Assembly (NCBI GenBank): GCA_040755755.1
Contig: JBFLZW010000001.1
Location: 62,001 to 126,000 of the forward strand
From: a bacterium
GTDB lineage: Bacteria > SZUA-182 > DTGQ01
Direction: 5' to 3'
DNA length: 64,000 nt
Shown: piece after piece, positions 44,228 to 52,185 of the stretch
Layout: each line of letters begins with the position of its first letter
How positions within the stretch are numbered: position 1 is the stretch's first letter
The notes under the pieces: model-generated
The model's input: the letters and a program-made list of their open reading frames with translations, nothing else
Databases searched by the model: none
What the model was told of the DNA's origin: nothing
Made by a program: the position numbers and the translations under genes

Positions 44228-44570
44228 GGTCTTGACTGTTCTCCTTCAGGAAACTTTCCACTTTCCTGACCTTGTAAATAATATCCAGTTGCTCTTCAGC
44301 CTCGATAGCCATCAGGTCCATGACCCTGGCTAAAAATCCATAATCCAGTTGGCCGCTCATGTCTCCCCTGGCTCCGAAGCACAGGTCATGAACCTCAAGG
44401 CAGGTTTCATTGACTGCCAGAAGTCGCGGCGGCCTTCTGCCAGGATATCTGGTCTCACAGCCATCACAGGGCGGATTGATACCCTGCCGATCGAATTTCT
44501 TCCGGCATCTGGCACAGTAGGTTGGGTTCTCTCCGTTATTCCTCAGTCGCCAGCGCCAGAAGTCAATGAG
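44217..44570 (-). CDS. Tail assembly chaperone extension (-1 frame, GT-like)
   Basis: After slipping, the frame continues LIDFWRWRLRNNGENPTYC.. for 117 codons to TGA 44217-44219. There is no usable start codon before MSGQLDYGF, so it needs the shift. It contains a zinc-ribbon pattern CARCRKKF..CDGCETRYPG and an amphipathic C-terminus (FLARVMDLMAIEAEEQL). Together with the upstream 127 residues this gives a 244-aa fusion, analogous to lambda gpGT. Confidence 0.75.
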   Translation of the reverse strand, partial: LIDFWRWRLRNNGENPTYCARCRKKFDRQGINPPCDGCETRYPGRRPPRLLAVNETCLEVHDLCFGARGDMSGQLDYGFLARVMDLMAIEAEEQLDIIYKVRKVESFLKENSQDHES

Positions 44571-44950
44571 TTTTTTACCTCTTCCTCACGTGCCTGGCTT
44601 GCCCTGGCCTGAGCATCGAGGCAGGCGGCAGCTACAAGATTGGTGAACCCGGGAAATTGTTCGACTAATATCTTTTTATTCTCCTCGTTGAAAGGGATCG
44701 GCTGGCCGGTACCATCCTTAAGCTCCCAGTCAATAACCTGGCCCAGGAAAATTTTTGGCAGATAAATATCCTGGTCAAAGCTGCTGCGGGAGGTTTCAGC
44801 CTCCCTGCGGATGTGGCGAAGCTCGGTTCTGGTCAATGGCTTAATCCTGACTCTGAAGCTAAGTCCTTCAAATTCCGATTTTTCAAAAACCCGATGACTT
44901 CCGTCAATCCACACTCCATCCCTCTGGTTTAAATCTAACAGTAAATCCAT
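44543..44950 (-). CDS. Tail assembly chaperone, short (unshifted) form
   Basis: 135 aa. MDLLLDLNQRDGVWIDGSHRVFEKSEFEGLSFRVRIKPLTRTELRHIRRE.. is the tail-chaperone type placed between tail tube and tape measure, like gpG of lambda. The frame ends at TGA 44543-44545. At 44570-44576 it carries a slippery AAAAAAC in the right phase for -1 shifting. Confidence 0.75.
   Translation of the reverse strand: MDLLLDLNQRDGVWIDGSHRVFEKSEFEGLSFRVRIKPLTRTELRHIRREAETSRSSFDQDIYLPKIFLGQVIDWELKDGTGQPIPFNEENKKILVEQFPGFTNLVAAACLDAQARASQAREEEVKNSLTSGAGD
44570..44576 (-). promoter_or_regulatory. Predicted -1 ribosomal frameshift site AAAAAAC
   Basis: Reading frame is GTA AAA AAC, so A-AAA-AAC fits the X-XXY-YYZ rule exactly. 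It is in the last tenth of the chaperone gene and followed by a GC-rich region (TTCTGGCGCTGGCGACTGAG) able to form a stem. Confidence 0.8.
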
Positions 44951-44969
44951 AGTTCATTCTCCTTCCTGC

Positions 44970-45000
44970 ACTGACCACTGGCCACTGACCACTGATCACT
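44970..45000. repeat. TCAGTGG-family repeat in the phage module
   Basis: ACTGACCACTGGCCACTGAC followed by CACTGATCACT between the chaperone and tail-tube genes; same family as the host copies at 4333, 25509 and 62059. Confidence 0.7.
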
Positions 45001-45007
45001 TTCTTTA

Positions 45008-45961
45008 TTACGCATAACTTGCCTGGCTGTTGATCAAAATCACCCGAAAGTCACTGGCTGCCGCCGCGTTCTGGTAATAACCGATAAAACTCAGGTCCAG
45101 ATAGGCTCCTCCGGGTCCCTGGATTGCCGGTGATTCATGGCTATATTCAAGCTCGTCAGCCAGAAAGGCTATGGAATGAGTTCCCAGAGTGCAGGTTACC
45201 GAGAGCGAACTTTTGGTGTGATTTCTTCCTTTGGCAATAAGGGTATCAGCATCGAACATGCCCTTGATTTTACCTTCAAGAGCGGGAGTCCCCTCGCCTG
45301 CTATGGTCCCCTCGCCGCTGCCAGCCAGGCCAAAACCCATAACCGTATTATTTTGAAAGTTGAAACTGATCTCCTCCAGGGTATCGATTGCCGATCCGCC
45401 TTCACTGGCGGCAGCATCGCAGTTATGGAATATTGTGGCAGGTCTGCTGACATCAACGGTCGGCGACTCCTGATATGAGCTTGCGCTGTACTCTTCTTTC
45501 GCTCCGATTATCGGCACGGTATAGCGCAGCTCGCCATTGCCGCCAAAGCTGATGCTGAACCCGCCAGCCTTGCAGCCGGTATAGAGATAAAACCTGCTCT
45601 CGTTTGGCCAGCCCTTTTCGAGCAGAAACGAGGGAGTCAGGGCTCCTATTTTGAATGTATGCGTATATGGATCGCTGGATCCGGTTGTAGTCGGTGCTCC
45701 GAAAACCATCTTGAGAATATAGCCGATAGCTATCAGATCAACCGGCCCGGTCAAATTACCGGTTACTGTTTTATTCCCGTAAAATGGCCTGGCAGCATGA
45801 CGGCCAGCCCCCAGAATGGTTGAGGATTGAGGCTTCTGGTCCACTTTCAGATCGCATGAGCCAAAGGGAAGTTTAATGGCCGCCGCTGAAACCGGCGGTG
45901 TTTTAAATGCTGTTTCAAAATCAAGCAGCAACTGACTGCTGGCATTACTTGCCCAACCCAT
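45008..45961 (-). CDS. Major tail tube protein
   Basis: 317 aa, beta-rich (GASGG-type strands, FYLYTGCKAGGFSISFGGNGELRYTVPIIGAKEEY), typical of siphophage tail tube proteins with paired beta hairpins. Position between tail terminator and tail chaperone supports it. No membrane segment. Confidence 0.75.
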   Translation of the reverse strand: MGWASNASSQLLLDFETAFKTPPVSAAAIKLPFGSCDLKVDQKPQSSTILGAGRHAARPFYGNKTVTGNLTGPVDLIAIGYILKMVFGAPTTTGSSDPYTHTFKIGALTPSFLLEKGWPNESRFYLYTGCKAGGFSISFGGNGELRYTVPIIGAKEEYSASSYQESPTVDVSRPATIFHNCDAAASEGGSAIDTLEEISFNFQNNTVMGFGLAGSGEGTIAGEGTPALEGKIKGMFDADTLIAKGRNHTKSSLSVTCTLGTHSIAFLADELEYSHESPAIQGPGGAYLDLSFIGYYQNAAAASDFRVILINSQASYA

Positions 45962-45994
45962 ATATCAAGCTCCTTCCTGTTCCTTCCCCTTCCC

Positions 45995-46432
45995 CTACCA
46001 GCTCCTGTGCCTGGTAAAGACAAAGGTTATGGTTTTTTTCTGAATCATCTCTTCCTTATCCCCGTACAATTGACTGGGATCTTCTGAGACCGGAAAAACA
46101 TTCTGCACACCGGGAAGATTCAACTTCTGATCAATCAGGCTGGTTACGACATCATTGGCCACAGCCAGAACGCCATGAGTGCCCATGACCGATTCTTCAG
46201 GTTTTAATATCCGCTGGTACACGGTTATCCTGACCTCAGCGTGCTGGAGGTAATTCCTGGCCAGCATCTGTTCATTTCTGATTGGGCCATCCTTGATGAC
46301 AATGGCTGGAAAATTGCCAGCGGCTGGAATTGAATTCTCATCGCTGATAATGGAAATATCTCCATCCCGCACATAGCTCAGGGTGTCATCAGCCTGAAGA
46401 TGTGTTTTGATTGCCTTCAGCAGTTCTTTCAT
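45995..46432 (-). CDS. Tail terminator/completion protein
   Basis: 145 aa. MKELLKAIKTHLQADDTL..FPAIVIKDGPIRNEQ..AEVRITVYQRI fits the small alpha/beta proteins that cap the tail tube and join it to the head. Located just before the tail tube gene, the usual place. Confidence 0.65.
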   Translation of the reverse strand: MKELLKAIKTHLQADDTLSYVRDGDISIISDENSIPAAGNFPAIVIKDGPIRNEQMLARNYLQHAEVRITVYQRILKPEESVMGTHGVLAVANDVVTSLIDQKLNLPGVQNVFPVSEDPSQLYGDKEEMIQKKTITFVFTRHRSW

Positions 46433-46470
46433 GGTGTTAGTCTCGTGTAAAGACAGTTGTCAGTCCGCGA

Positions 46471-46752
46471 TCACATAAGATGGATATAAAGCTTTCCGCC
46501 GTCAATGGTTAAGATGTTGATCCCCTGGACTCCCCGCCGCTCAAGTCTTCGCTCTTCAATGGCCTGGCTTTCGCTGTGAGGCGCACCAGCCAGAGCCCGT
46601 ATTTTCCACAGCATGTTTCCGAGACTGTCCCGTACTTCAAGATCATCATTGGCAGCTCCCGGATGCCACTCCATGCTTTTGATGTCATAAACACCCGGCT
46701 TATTTTCAACCGTGTCGATTTCCATTGGGTTCTTACTCCAATCATTAGCCAT
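46471..46752 (-). CDS. Small phage-module protein, unknown
   Basis: 93 aa, KPGVYDIKSMEWHPGAANDDLEVRDSLG..LWKIRALAG. A beta-sandwich-like small protein between the adaptor and tail terminator; head-tail joining or capsid-associated role possible by position only. Confidence 0.55.
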   Translation of the reverse strand: MANDWSKNPMEIDTVENKPGVYDIKSMEWHPGAANDDLEVRDSLGNMLWKIRALAGAPHSESQAIEERRLERRGVQGINILTIDGGKLYIHLM

Positions 46753-46799
46753 AGGGCTTCTCCTTTCTATCGATGCCGTTTATTTCTGGCCACTGACCA

Positions 46800-47471
46800 C
46801 TAATAATTATCCAGCGTTCCGCTTGAAGCATCGGAGATGCGGCCCATTGAGAATATCCGGTCTCTTTTGCTGCCGGTTGTCATTGGCCCCGGATAATTTT
46901 CCGTATCCGGTGCATCAGCACCCAGCGAAACAACCCCTCTGGCCACATTCTCAAGGAACTTGAGTGCGGATATATACCGGTCCCGCCGTTCATCCGGAGC
47001 ACCTTTTCGCCGGGCATAGAGATTGTAGAGGGTAATATCAACACTGATCTTGCGGATCATCACCGGAACGCCGGTAAAGGGCAAATTCGTATACCGGGCT
47101 GCACAATAGCTGTCAATCTCAGCACCGGCGTCAGCAATAGCCCGCTCAATCACCGAGGTGCTGATGGTGTTCAACTCTGTGACCGCAGTTCCGCTCTGGT
47201 GAGGTGCAGCCGTGGTCTTATTCACCCCTCGTACGCAGCCGGTCAACTGGTTGCCGATCTTTTCCGTATAGTCAATCTGCTCCGAATCGATCTCAATCCT
47301 GCCGCCGGATTCCGAAAACCTGGAAGCATCCGTGAGGATAATACCTGTTTCTGCTGCATCGATCTCCCCAGCCAGGGTACCGGAAGCGAGATTGCTCCGG
47401 TCGTCGGTCAATTGAATGAGATCATCTTCCTGCATCTGCTCTTTCAAGTCACTCAGGGTACAGTACATCAT
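46800..47471 (-). CDS. DUF1320 head-tail adaptor with inserted domain
   Basis: 223 aa from ATG 47471 (AGGAG 8 bases upstream), not 47492. The ends match DUF1320 (gp36 of Mu type): MYCTLSDLKEQMQEDDLIQLTDD at the start and VIERAIADAGAEIDSYCAARY..GAPDERRDRYISALKFLENVARG later. Between them about 70 residues (IILTDASRFSESGGRIEIDS..LTGCVRGVNKTTAAPHQSG) form a small beta domain commonly seen in phage tail or fibre proteins. Confidence 0.78.
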   Translation of the reverse strand: MMYCTLSDLKEQMQEDDLIQLTDDRSNLASGTLAGEIDAAETGIILTDASRFSESGGRIEIDSEQIDYTEKIGNQLTGCVRGVNKTTAAPHQSGTAVTELNTISTSVIERAIADAGAEIDSYCAARYTNLPFTGVPVMIRKISVDITLYNLYARRKGAPDERRDRYISALKFLENVARGVVSLGADAPDTENYPGPMTTGSKRDRIFSMGRISDASSGTLDNY

Positions 47472-47496
47472 GAAAGTTACTCCTGTGGTCATTATA

Positions 47497-47540
47497 GTGG
47501 TCAGTGGCCAGTGGTGAGTGGTCAGTGATCAGTGGTCAGT
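47497..47540. repeat. TCAGTGG-family repeat before the DUF1320 gene
   Basis: Five consecutive GTGGTCAGTG/GTGATCAGTG units in the capsid-adaptor gap. Longest array of the family in this window. Confidence 0.75.
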
Positions 47541-47665
47541 AAAGGAGAAATGGCACTTTGATTGCCGGGGCGGCACTGCCACTGTGACCGCCCCGGCGAT
47601 CACAAACCACCTGTGTAAGACCCATTCTCCCCTGGCCCCGAATAATCCAGTGGATATCCCCCTTG

Positions 47666-48646
47666 CTAACTGGCGATGGTGTTGTACCACAAATAGCCAA
47701 GATCCGCGCCGGTCTGGAGAATACAGACATTCTCCTTTACTTCATACACGTCCTGATTTTCAGCAGGCTCATTCCATGTCCTGGTGCTTCGGGGAAGCCC
47801 GTTCGGATAAGGGACCCTGACCTGATAGCCGGAGCTTGGGGTCTTGAGTCCCGGAACCGGTGGCCGGTAGAAGAGAAAAGCCGAGCCTTTACCGGCATTT
47901 TTCTCCCAGATTCTGGCAGCCGTAAACTCGGAACCAGCTTTCTTCTCCTTGGCGGAGGAGTAAATAGCCCCGCCAACCAGGACTTCATCCAGGTCAAAGA
48001 GGGCAGCGATCAGCTCAGCCGAGATAATGCCCCGCTGCGTGTATTTGATTCGCTCAAGCACCGTGGTTTCCATTTTAAGCTCTTTCAGGGTGTTTGCAGA
48101 GAGCAGCAGCACATTGGGCCGAAACCCGGTATTGCTCTCGATCCGGTCAATGGCAGTCTCAACATCCCTGATAAAGGTATTGCCTGCACCTGCGGCCCAC
48201 AACCCTTGAGCATCCTCGCCTCCGGAAAGATCAGACCAGGTGCTGGTGAGGACGATCTCGGCCACCCGGCGCTCTTTTTTCAGGTCGATCTTCATGGTGC
48301 AAAATTCAATGGCATCCTGCTCCGGCTGCAAGGGGGGAGTATTGGGCAGAGCAGCCAGTTGCCGGTCCTCTTCGGTAACTTCCTTGGCAAAGGCATACTC
48401 CGTGGCGTTGATAGACACGGTATCGATTTTATAGCCGCCTCTGGCTGACCTTGTTCCGGGTGCCCTGATAGCCGCCTCATCACGAAACCAGTCACTCTTC
48501 AGATAGCGGCCAATTTTGGCTTCGGGCGAAGGGCTGTCAATGACCGGAAAGACCCGGTCCGCAATGTAGGCACGATTCCGGTAAGCAAGAGAAATATTGG
48601 CCAAAGGCCCTGAAACCAGTAAACCTCTCACATTTGGCTGTCCCAT
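47666..48646 (-). CDS. Major capsid protein
   Basis: 326 aa. RGLLVSGPLANISLAYRNRAYIADRVFP near the start and NVLLLSANTLKELK..FDLDEVLVGGAIYSS in the middle are typical of Mu/GpE-like HK97-fold capsid proteins that follow a DUF2190 decoration gene. It has no N-terminal delta domain of its own, consistent with a separate scaffold (49591-50205). Confidence 0.82.
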   Translation of the reverse strand: MGQPNVRGLLVSGPLANISLAYRNRAYIADRVFPVIDSPSPEAKIGRYLKSDWFRDEAAIRAPGTRSARGGYKIDTVSINATEYAFAKEVTEEDRQLAALPNTPPLQPEQDAIEFCTMKIDLKKERRVAEIVLTSTWSDLSGGEDAQGLWAAGAGNTFIRDVETAIDRIESNTGFRPNVLLLSANTLKELKMETTVLERIKYTQRGIISAELIAALFDLDEVLVGGAIYSSAKEKKAGSEFTAARIWEKNAGKGSAFLFYRPPVPGLKTPSSGYQVRVPYPNGLPRSTRTWNEPAENQDVYEVKENVCILQTGADLGYLWYNTIAS

Positions 48647-48727
48647 AGCTATTTTCCTCTCTTCTTATGTAGGCAGCGGGTTGCAGGATAGAGATTCCTG
48701 CTCCACTGATACCTGCTGATTGAATGA

Positions 48728-49483
48728 TTAATGGACTCCGGTTCCAAGACTGTAAATAGTTACGCTCGAACCATCGTTTATAACGCACAAAAAGCGCCGG
48801 CTGTTATTCTGGGCAATAGTCATGGTGCCGGACAGGGTTATATTTGCACCAGCAGTCAGGGTAATGGTTTCGGCAGCATCCGCTGTGTTGCGGATAGTAA
48901 ACTCAAAGGAATTGCCCGCACTGGCCTGAGTCAGGGCAGCAATAATCTGTGCTGCATCGGGAAAGACATCAGAGCGGTCAGCCCCGTTCGGATCGCGCAG
49001 GATCAGGCCGCCAAGCAATTGCTCAGCAGTATAGGTAGCGGCCCCGGCCTCAGACAGGGTGGTCACGGATATCTGGCCGATGATGGTTCCGGCACCATAA
49101 GGGAACGGGCCGATCAGTTCCACGGCACACAGGTCATCTTCAGCGTCAGCAGCCTCAAGAACACGGGCCCGCGTATACTTCCAGTTAGCGCCCGCATCCT
49201 CAGCCTTGCCTGCATCAGCGGCACTGACATATTCAGGCTTGACGAACTTGCCAATGCTGAGGGCCGCACCGGCTACCAGCTTGCTCTTGCCAAGCAGCAT
49301 GACACTGCCTGCCTGACCGCTGGCCGGTGCATCCTGCAGGATGCCAAGGGCCACTTCCGCGCTTGAATCCGGTAATCTTATCTTACCCGTGGCCGGATCC
49401 AGAACCACGAAATGGTATTGATAATTCGAGAGATCTTCCGCTGCCTGAAAGGGAAGACGAAGAACAGCATTTTCTGTGCTCAT
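48728..49483 (-). CDS. DUF2190-type capsid decoration protein
   Basis: 251 aa. The first 125 residues (ENAVLRLPFQAAEDLSNYQYHFVVLDP..GILQDAPASGQAGSVMLLGKSKLVAGA) match DUF2190. The C-terminal half (ITLTAGANITLSGTMTIAQNNSRRFLCVINDG) is a beta-helix or head-spike-like extension. Lies directly upstream of the capsid gene. Confidence 0.72.
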   Translation of the reverse strand: MSTENAVLRLPFQAAEDLSNYQYHFVVLDPATGKIRLPDSSAEVALGILQDAPASGQAGSVMLLGKSKLVAGAALSIGKFVKPEYVSAADAGKAEDAGANWKYTRARVLEAADAEDDLCAVELIGPFPYGAGTIIGQISVTTLSEAGAATYTAEQLLGGLILRDPNGADRSDVFPDAAQIIAALTQASAGNSFEFTIRNTADAAETITLTAGANITLSGTMTIAQNNSRRFLCVINDGSSVTIYSLGTGVH

Positions 49484-49504
49484 ATTTCTTTCTCCTTGTT
49501 ATAG

Positions 49505-49582
49505 GTGGTCAGTGATCGGTGATCAACAGCAGGATAAAAATTTACCGGCTCCTGACTTCTGACTTGTGACTTCTGACTCCTG
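49505..49582. repeat. Two repeat families side by side
   Basis: GGTGGTCAGTGATCGGTGAT (TCAGTGG family, from 49505) and CTCCTGACTTCTGACTTGTG (TTCTGAC family, 49550 on) between scaffold and decoration genes, both shared with host intergenic spaces. Confidence 0.65.
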
Positions 49583-49590
49583 AAAATGAA

Positions 49591-50205
49591 TTATCTGGCA
49601 AGGTGGATTTCCTGCTCATACTCTCTGACAAGATCAGGATTTTCCCGCTGAACCTCGCTGAAGGCGGCCATATAATCAAGTTTTGGATTCTCTTTCATCT
49701 TCCCGGCAACCAGATCGTTCAATTGCTGGCCTGCATTGCCGGAGGCGGCGATATTTTTAGCCCTGGTGGCAAATTCACCGAAATTGACTGTCCTGGGCAG
49801 CTCAGAAAGAAAGTTGCGAAACCACTGGTACGGAGTTTCTTTTTTGCCTTCGGCAAAGTTGAAATTCTGATCAGTCCCCAGACTCTCCATGAATTGAGCG
49901 AGACCCAGTTTTTCCCATGCTGGCAGGATGTGGCCAAACTGAATGCCAGTGGTGATAAACTCTCTGATTTCCTTCCTCCTGGCCGCTTCTCCATCCTTCC
50001 GCCGCTGCTCGGCAAAGTCTGCCGTGGCCTCTTTCCGGCCCTCTTCTCTGGCCTCCTCGATTTTCCTGGCTGTCTCATCACTGATTTGATTCAGCCGCTC
50101 GGTAAACTCTCCAATGCTTTTTTGCAGCTTTTCCTCGAATTCAGCCGTAATCCGCTCCCGCTGCTGATCGAGGAGAGCCTGCATCTGCTCCTCTGTGTAA
50201 GACAT
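49591..50205 (-). CDS. Nested scaffolding protein (in-frame internal start)
   Basis: 204 aa. ATG 50205 is in frame with the protease gene and preceded by AAGGAGGGTC at the right distance. The product is just the helical scaffold domain, matching the Mu I/Z and lambda C/Nu3 design, where the scaffold is made alone from an internal start. Confidence 0.7.
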   Translation of the reverse strand: MSYTEEQMQALLDQQRERITAEFEEKLQKSIGEFTERLNQISDETARKIEEAREEGRKEATADFAEQRRKDGEAARRKEIREFITTGIQFGHILPAWEKLGLAQFMESLGTDQNFNFAEGKKETPYQWFRNFLSELPRTVNFGEFATRAKNIAASGNAGQQLNDLVAGKMKENPKLDYMAAFSEVQRENPDLVREYEQEIHLAR

Positions 50206-50910
50206 ATTCTGACCCTCCTTATGTTGAGTAAAGTTTTCGTCCTCCCTCTGTTGAGTAGAGCTTTCGCTCAACGCCGGTGCAGCACCGGCATTTTCTCCTG
50301 TCGATGCGCTGCTGCCCTCCTCAGATGTTCCCCATCTCACCTGAGAGCCTTCACCATCTCCCGTGAGGAGAGAGCCTTCACTATTCTCCTCCCCCTTGAG
50401 GGGGGAGACTGGGTGGGGGTGATGGCCATTGTCATCCTCCTCACTGTTCTCTGCCCCAAGAGCATCGGAAAAAAGCATGCAGTGCTCACCTTCTCCGAAC
50501 TTGAGGTCAGCCAGCCCCTTGACAGCGGGAGGCATGCCACCCAAAAACCCGACATGCCGAAGGCGGCCGTCGGGATAGAAACTGGCCGAGCGCTTTTTGT
50601 ACAGGCCCTGCCTGACTGCCTGAGCAAACTCCGGCACCACATCCTTGAATTTGGCCATAAGTACATTAACTTTGCTTCCATCATTGAGCTTCCGGGTTAC
50701 CTTCCTGAGAGCTTTCACCCAGCCAAAGGCCGGAGAGTTATCGTGAGGATGTCCAACCGTTATCGGCGGCTCATGGTATTCGGGATCGAAGAGCCGTATT
50801 GCCTTGTCAATCAGCTCATCCCCCTCATGCTCGGCACCCTGACTGTCGATTTGCTTTCCTCCGGCAAAGATTGGCACCCAGTCATCGAAACCTGAAAAAT
50901 CCCTGTTCAT
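49591..50910 (-). CDS. Phage prohead protease/scaffold fusion (Mu I-like)
   Basis: 439 aa. Residues 1-150 are a Mu I-type protease: ITVGHPHDNSPAFGWVKALRKV, then KKRSASFYPDGRLRHVGFLGG. Residues 150-235 are a low-complexity linker containing the intruding repeat (DDNGHHPHPVSPLKGEE). Residues 236-439 are a coiled-coil scaffold (QALLDQQRERITAEFEEKLQKS) that also has its own start at 50205. It would cleave the scaffold during head maturation. Confidence 0.8.
   Translation of the reverse strand: MNRDFSGFDDWVPIFAGGKQIDSQGAEHEGDELIDKAIRLFDPEYHEPPITVGHPHDNSPAFGWVKALRKVTRKLNDGSKVNVLMAKFKDVVPEFAQAVRQGLYKKRSASFYPDGRLRHVGFLGGMPPAVKGLADLKFGEGEHCMLFSDALGAENSEEDDNGHHPHPVSPLKGEENSEGSLLTGDGEGSQVRWGTSEEGSSASTGENAGAAPALSESSTQQREDENFTQHKEGQNMSYTEEQMQALLDQQRERITAEFEEKLQKSIGEFTERLNQISDETARKIEEAREEGRKEATADFAEQRRKDGEAARRKEIREFITTGIQFGHILPAWEKLGLAQFMESLGTDQNFNFAEGKKETPYQWFRNFLSELPRTVNFGEFATRAKNIAASGNAGQQLNDLVAGKMKENPKLDYMAAFSEVQRENPDLVREYEQEIHLAR
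50321..50430 (-). repeat. In-frame repeat insertion in the protease/scaffold gene
   Basis: On the minus strand it reads GGCCATCACCCCCACCCA, CTCAAGGGGGAGGAG, GCTCTCTCCTCACGGGAGAT and AACATCTGA: the same ordered blocks as 11642-11826, about 60 bases shorter. It encodes HHPHPVSPLKGEE here and HHPHPTSPLKGEE there, in the same frame. Confidence 0.8.
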
Positions 50911-50931
50911 TATCCTATCCTCCTTTCTTTT

Positions 50932-52167
50932 TCACTGGCCACTGTTTTTACTAACCACTTCCTCTCCCTCCAGTGGCTGCGGCAGGCCGTAAGTTTCATA
51001 AAAATACGATTTGGCTATCGGCAGGCCGATCTCGGTCACTAATGTCCTGTCAATCTGACTTCGATCTGCCAGGTCCGGCTTTTTACCGGCGTGGGTCACC
51101 AGGCGGGGGTAGCTGGTCACGCCCGGAAAGTTGTAATCAACAATCCAGGGTATCAGGACCTTATTCAGATATCCGTCGAGCAGGTCCGCATCAGCTTCGA
51201 TGATATCCTGCCTCACTTCATCATGGATCTGCGAGGCGGCGTAAGAGCCCCTGCTGCCGACATCGGTGGTCAGGGTCTGGCCAAGTGCGGTTTTCGATAT
51301 TTGCCGGTCGAAATACTCACAGGCTGCCAGATATGAGCCATCACCCTGCCGGGAGGCTTCCATCAACTCTATGGACATGGAGTCCGGAATAACGATCCCG
51401 GTCTCGGTTCTGATGGCATCGATGGCTTCAAGGAGTTTTGTCCGCTGCTCCCTGGCCTGGGCCGGGTACTTGCCGATGGGGGTTGGCATGCTGAATTTCT
51501 CCATAAAAATGACCCAGAATTTGATGCCATGCTTCTTGAACCAGACCGGCCACCAGAGCTTTTGCCCCAGGCCCTGGCCATACGGGTTGTCGCTGTCGCC
51601 GTACTGGAAGATGAGGAATTTACGGTCCGGAAGCGGATCTCCGTTGATCATCGAGGCTGGGGTCAGTAAGCGCGGCTCCCGCTCCAAAGTAAAGCAGAAA
51701 CGCCTTGGATGCTTGCCAAGGAACCGGTCGATAACGATATTCCCGTTTTTCACTTTCCAGATGATTTCAGCGCCATAGTAGCCGTAGAGAATTGCCTGCA
51801 GGATTTCAAGCCGCAGTTGATCGAAGTTACAATCCATGAGCACGGATTCGACGAATTGGGCAATCTGCACATCGGGCAGGTCACGGCCCGACTTTGAGGC
51901 CCGGCGGTGATTTCCCGCCGGGACCACACTCCACTCCTTGCCGACTACGGCCAGATAGCGGGTCTGCAGCACGGAAAAAGCATGCGGATCGCGGACAACC
52001 TCATCGTAGAGCCTGATTCCCTTCCCTCTGGCTTCGGTAAGCAGCACCGGGTCCGGATTTTCCAGGCGGTTGATCCAGCCGCCGAAAACGTCAAGGTCTT
52101 TGCCGGTCGTGGCAATTTCCTTCTCAACTGTTTTTGGTATCTTTATCTCATTGAATTCAGTTGTCAT
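50932..52167 (-). CDS. Mu gp29-like portal protein (DUF935)
   Basis: 411 aa. DLDVFGGWINRLENPDPVLLTEARGKGIRLYDEVVRDPHAFSVLQTRYLAV and KFWVIFMEKFSMPTPIGKYP are typical of the DUF935 portal family. The dodecameric portal sits at one capsid vertex and is the DNA channel. Genes on both sides are the terminase and the protease, as in Mu-type head modules. Confidence 0.85.
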   Translation of the reverse strand: MTTEFNEIKIPKTVEKEIATTGKDLDVFGGWINRLENPDPVLLTEARGKGIRLYDEVVRDPHAFSVLQTRYLAVVGKEWSVVPAGNHRRASKSGRDLPDVQIAQFVESVLMDCNFDQLRLEILQAILYGYYGAEIIWKVKNGNIVIDRFLGKHPRRFCFTLEREPRLLTPASMINGDPLPDRKFLIFQYGDSDNPYGQGLGQKLWWPVWFKKHGIKFWVIFMEKFSMPTPIGKYPAQAREQRTKLLEAIDAIRTETGIVIPDSMSIELMEASRQGDGSYLAACEYFDRQISKTALGQTLTTDVGSRGSYAASQIHDEVRQDIIEADADLLDGYLNKVLIPWIVDYNFPGVTSYPRLVTHAGKKPDLADRSQIDRTLVTEIGLPIAKSYFYETYGLPQPLEGEEVVSKNSGQ

Positions 52168-52185
52168 GTGCCTGACTCCTTAAGT

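Noticed and set aside
49603-50895. 430-codon plus-strand frame opposite the protease/scaffold gene
   Set aside because: Antisense shadow; the minus-strand gene has family motifs and ribosome sites.
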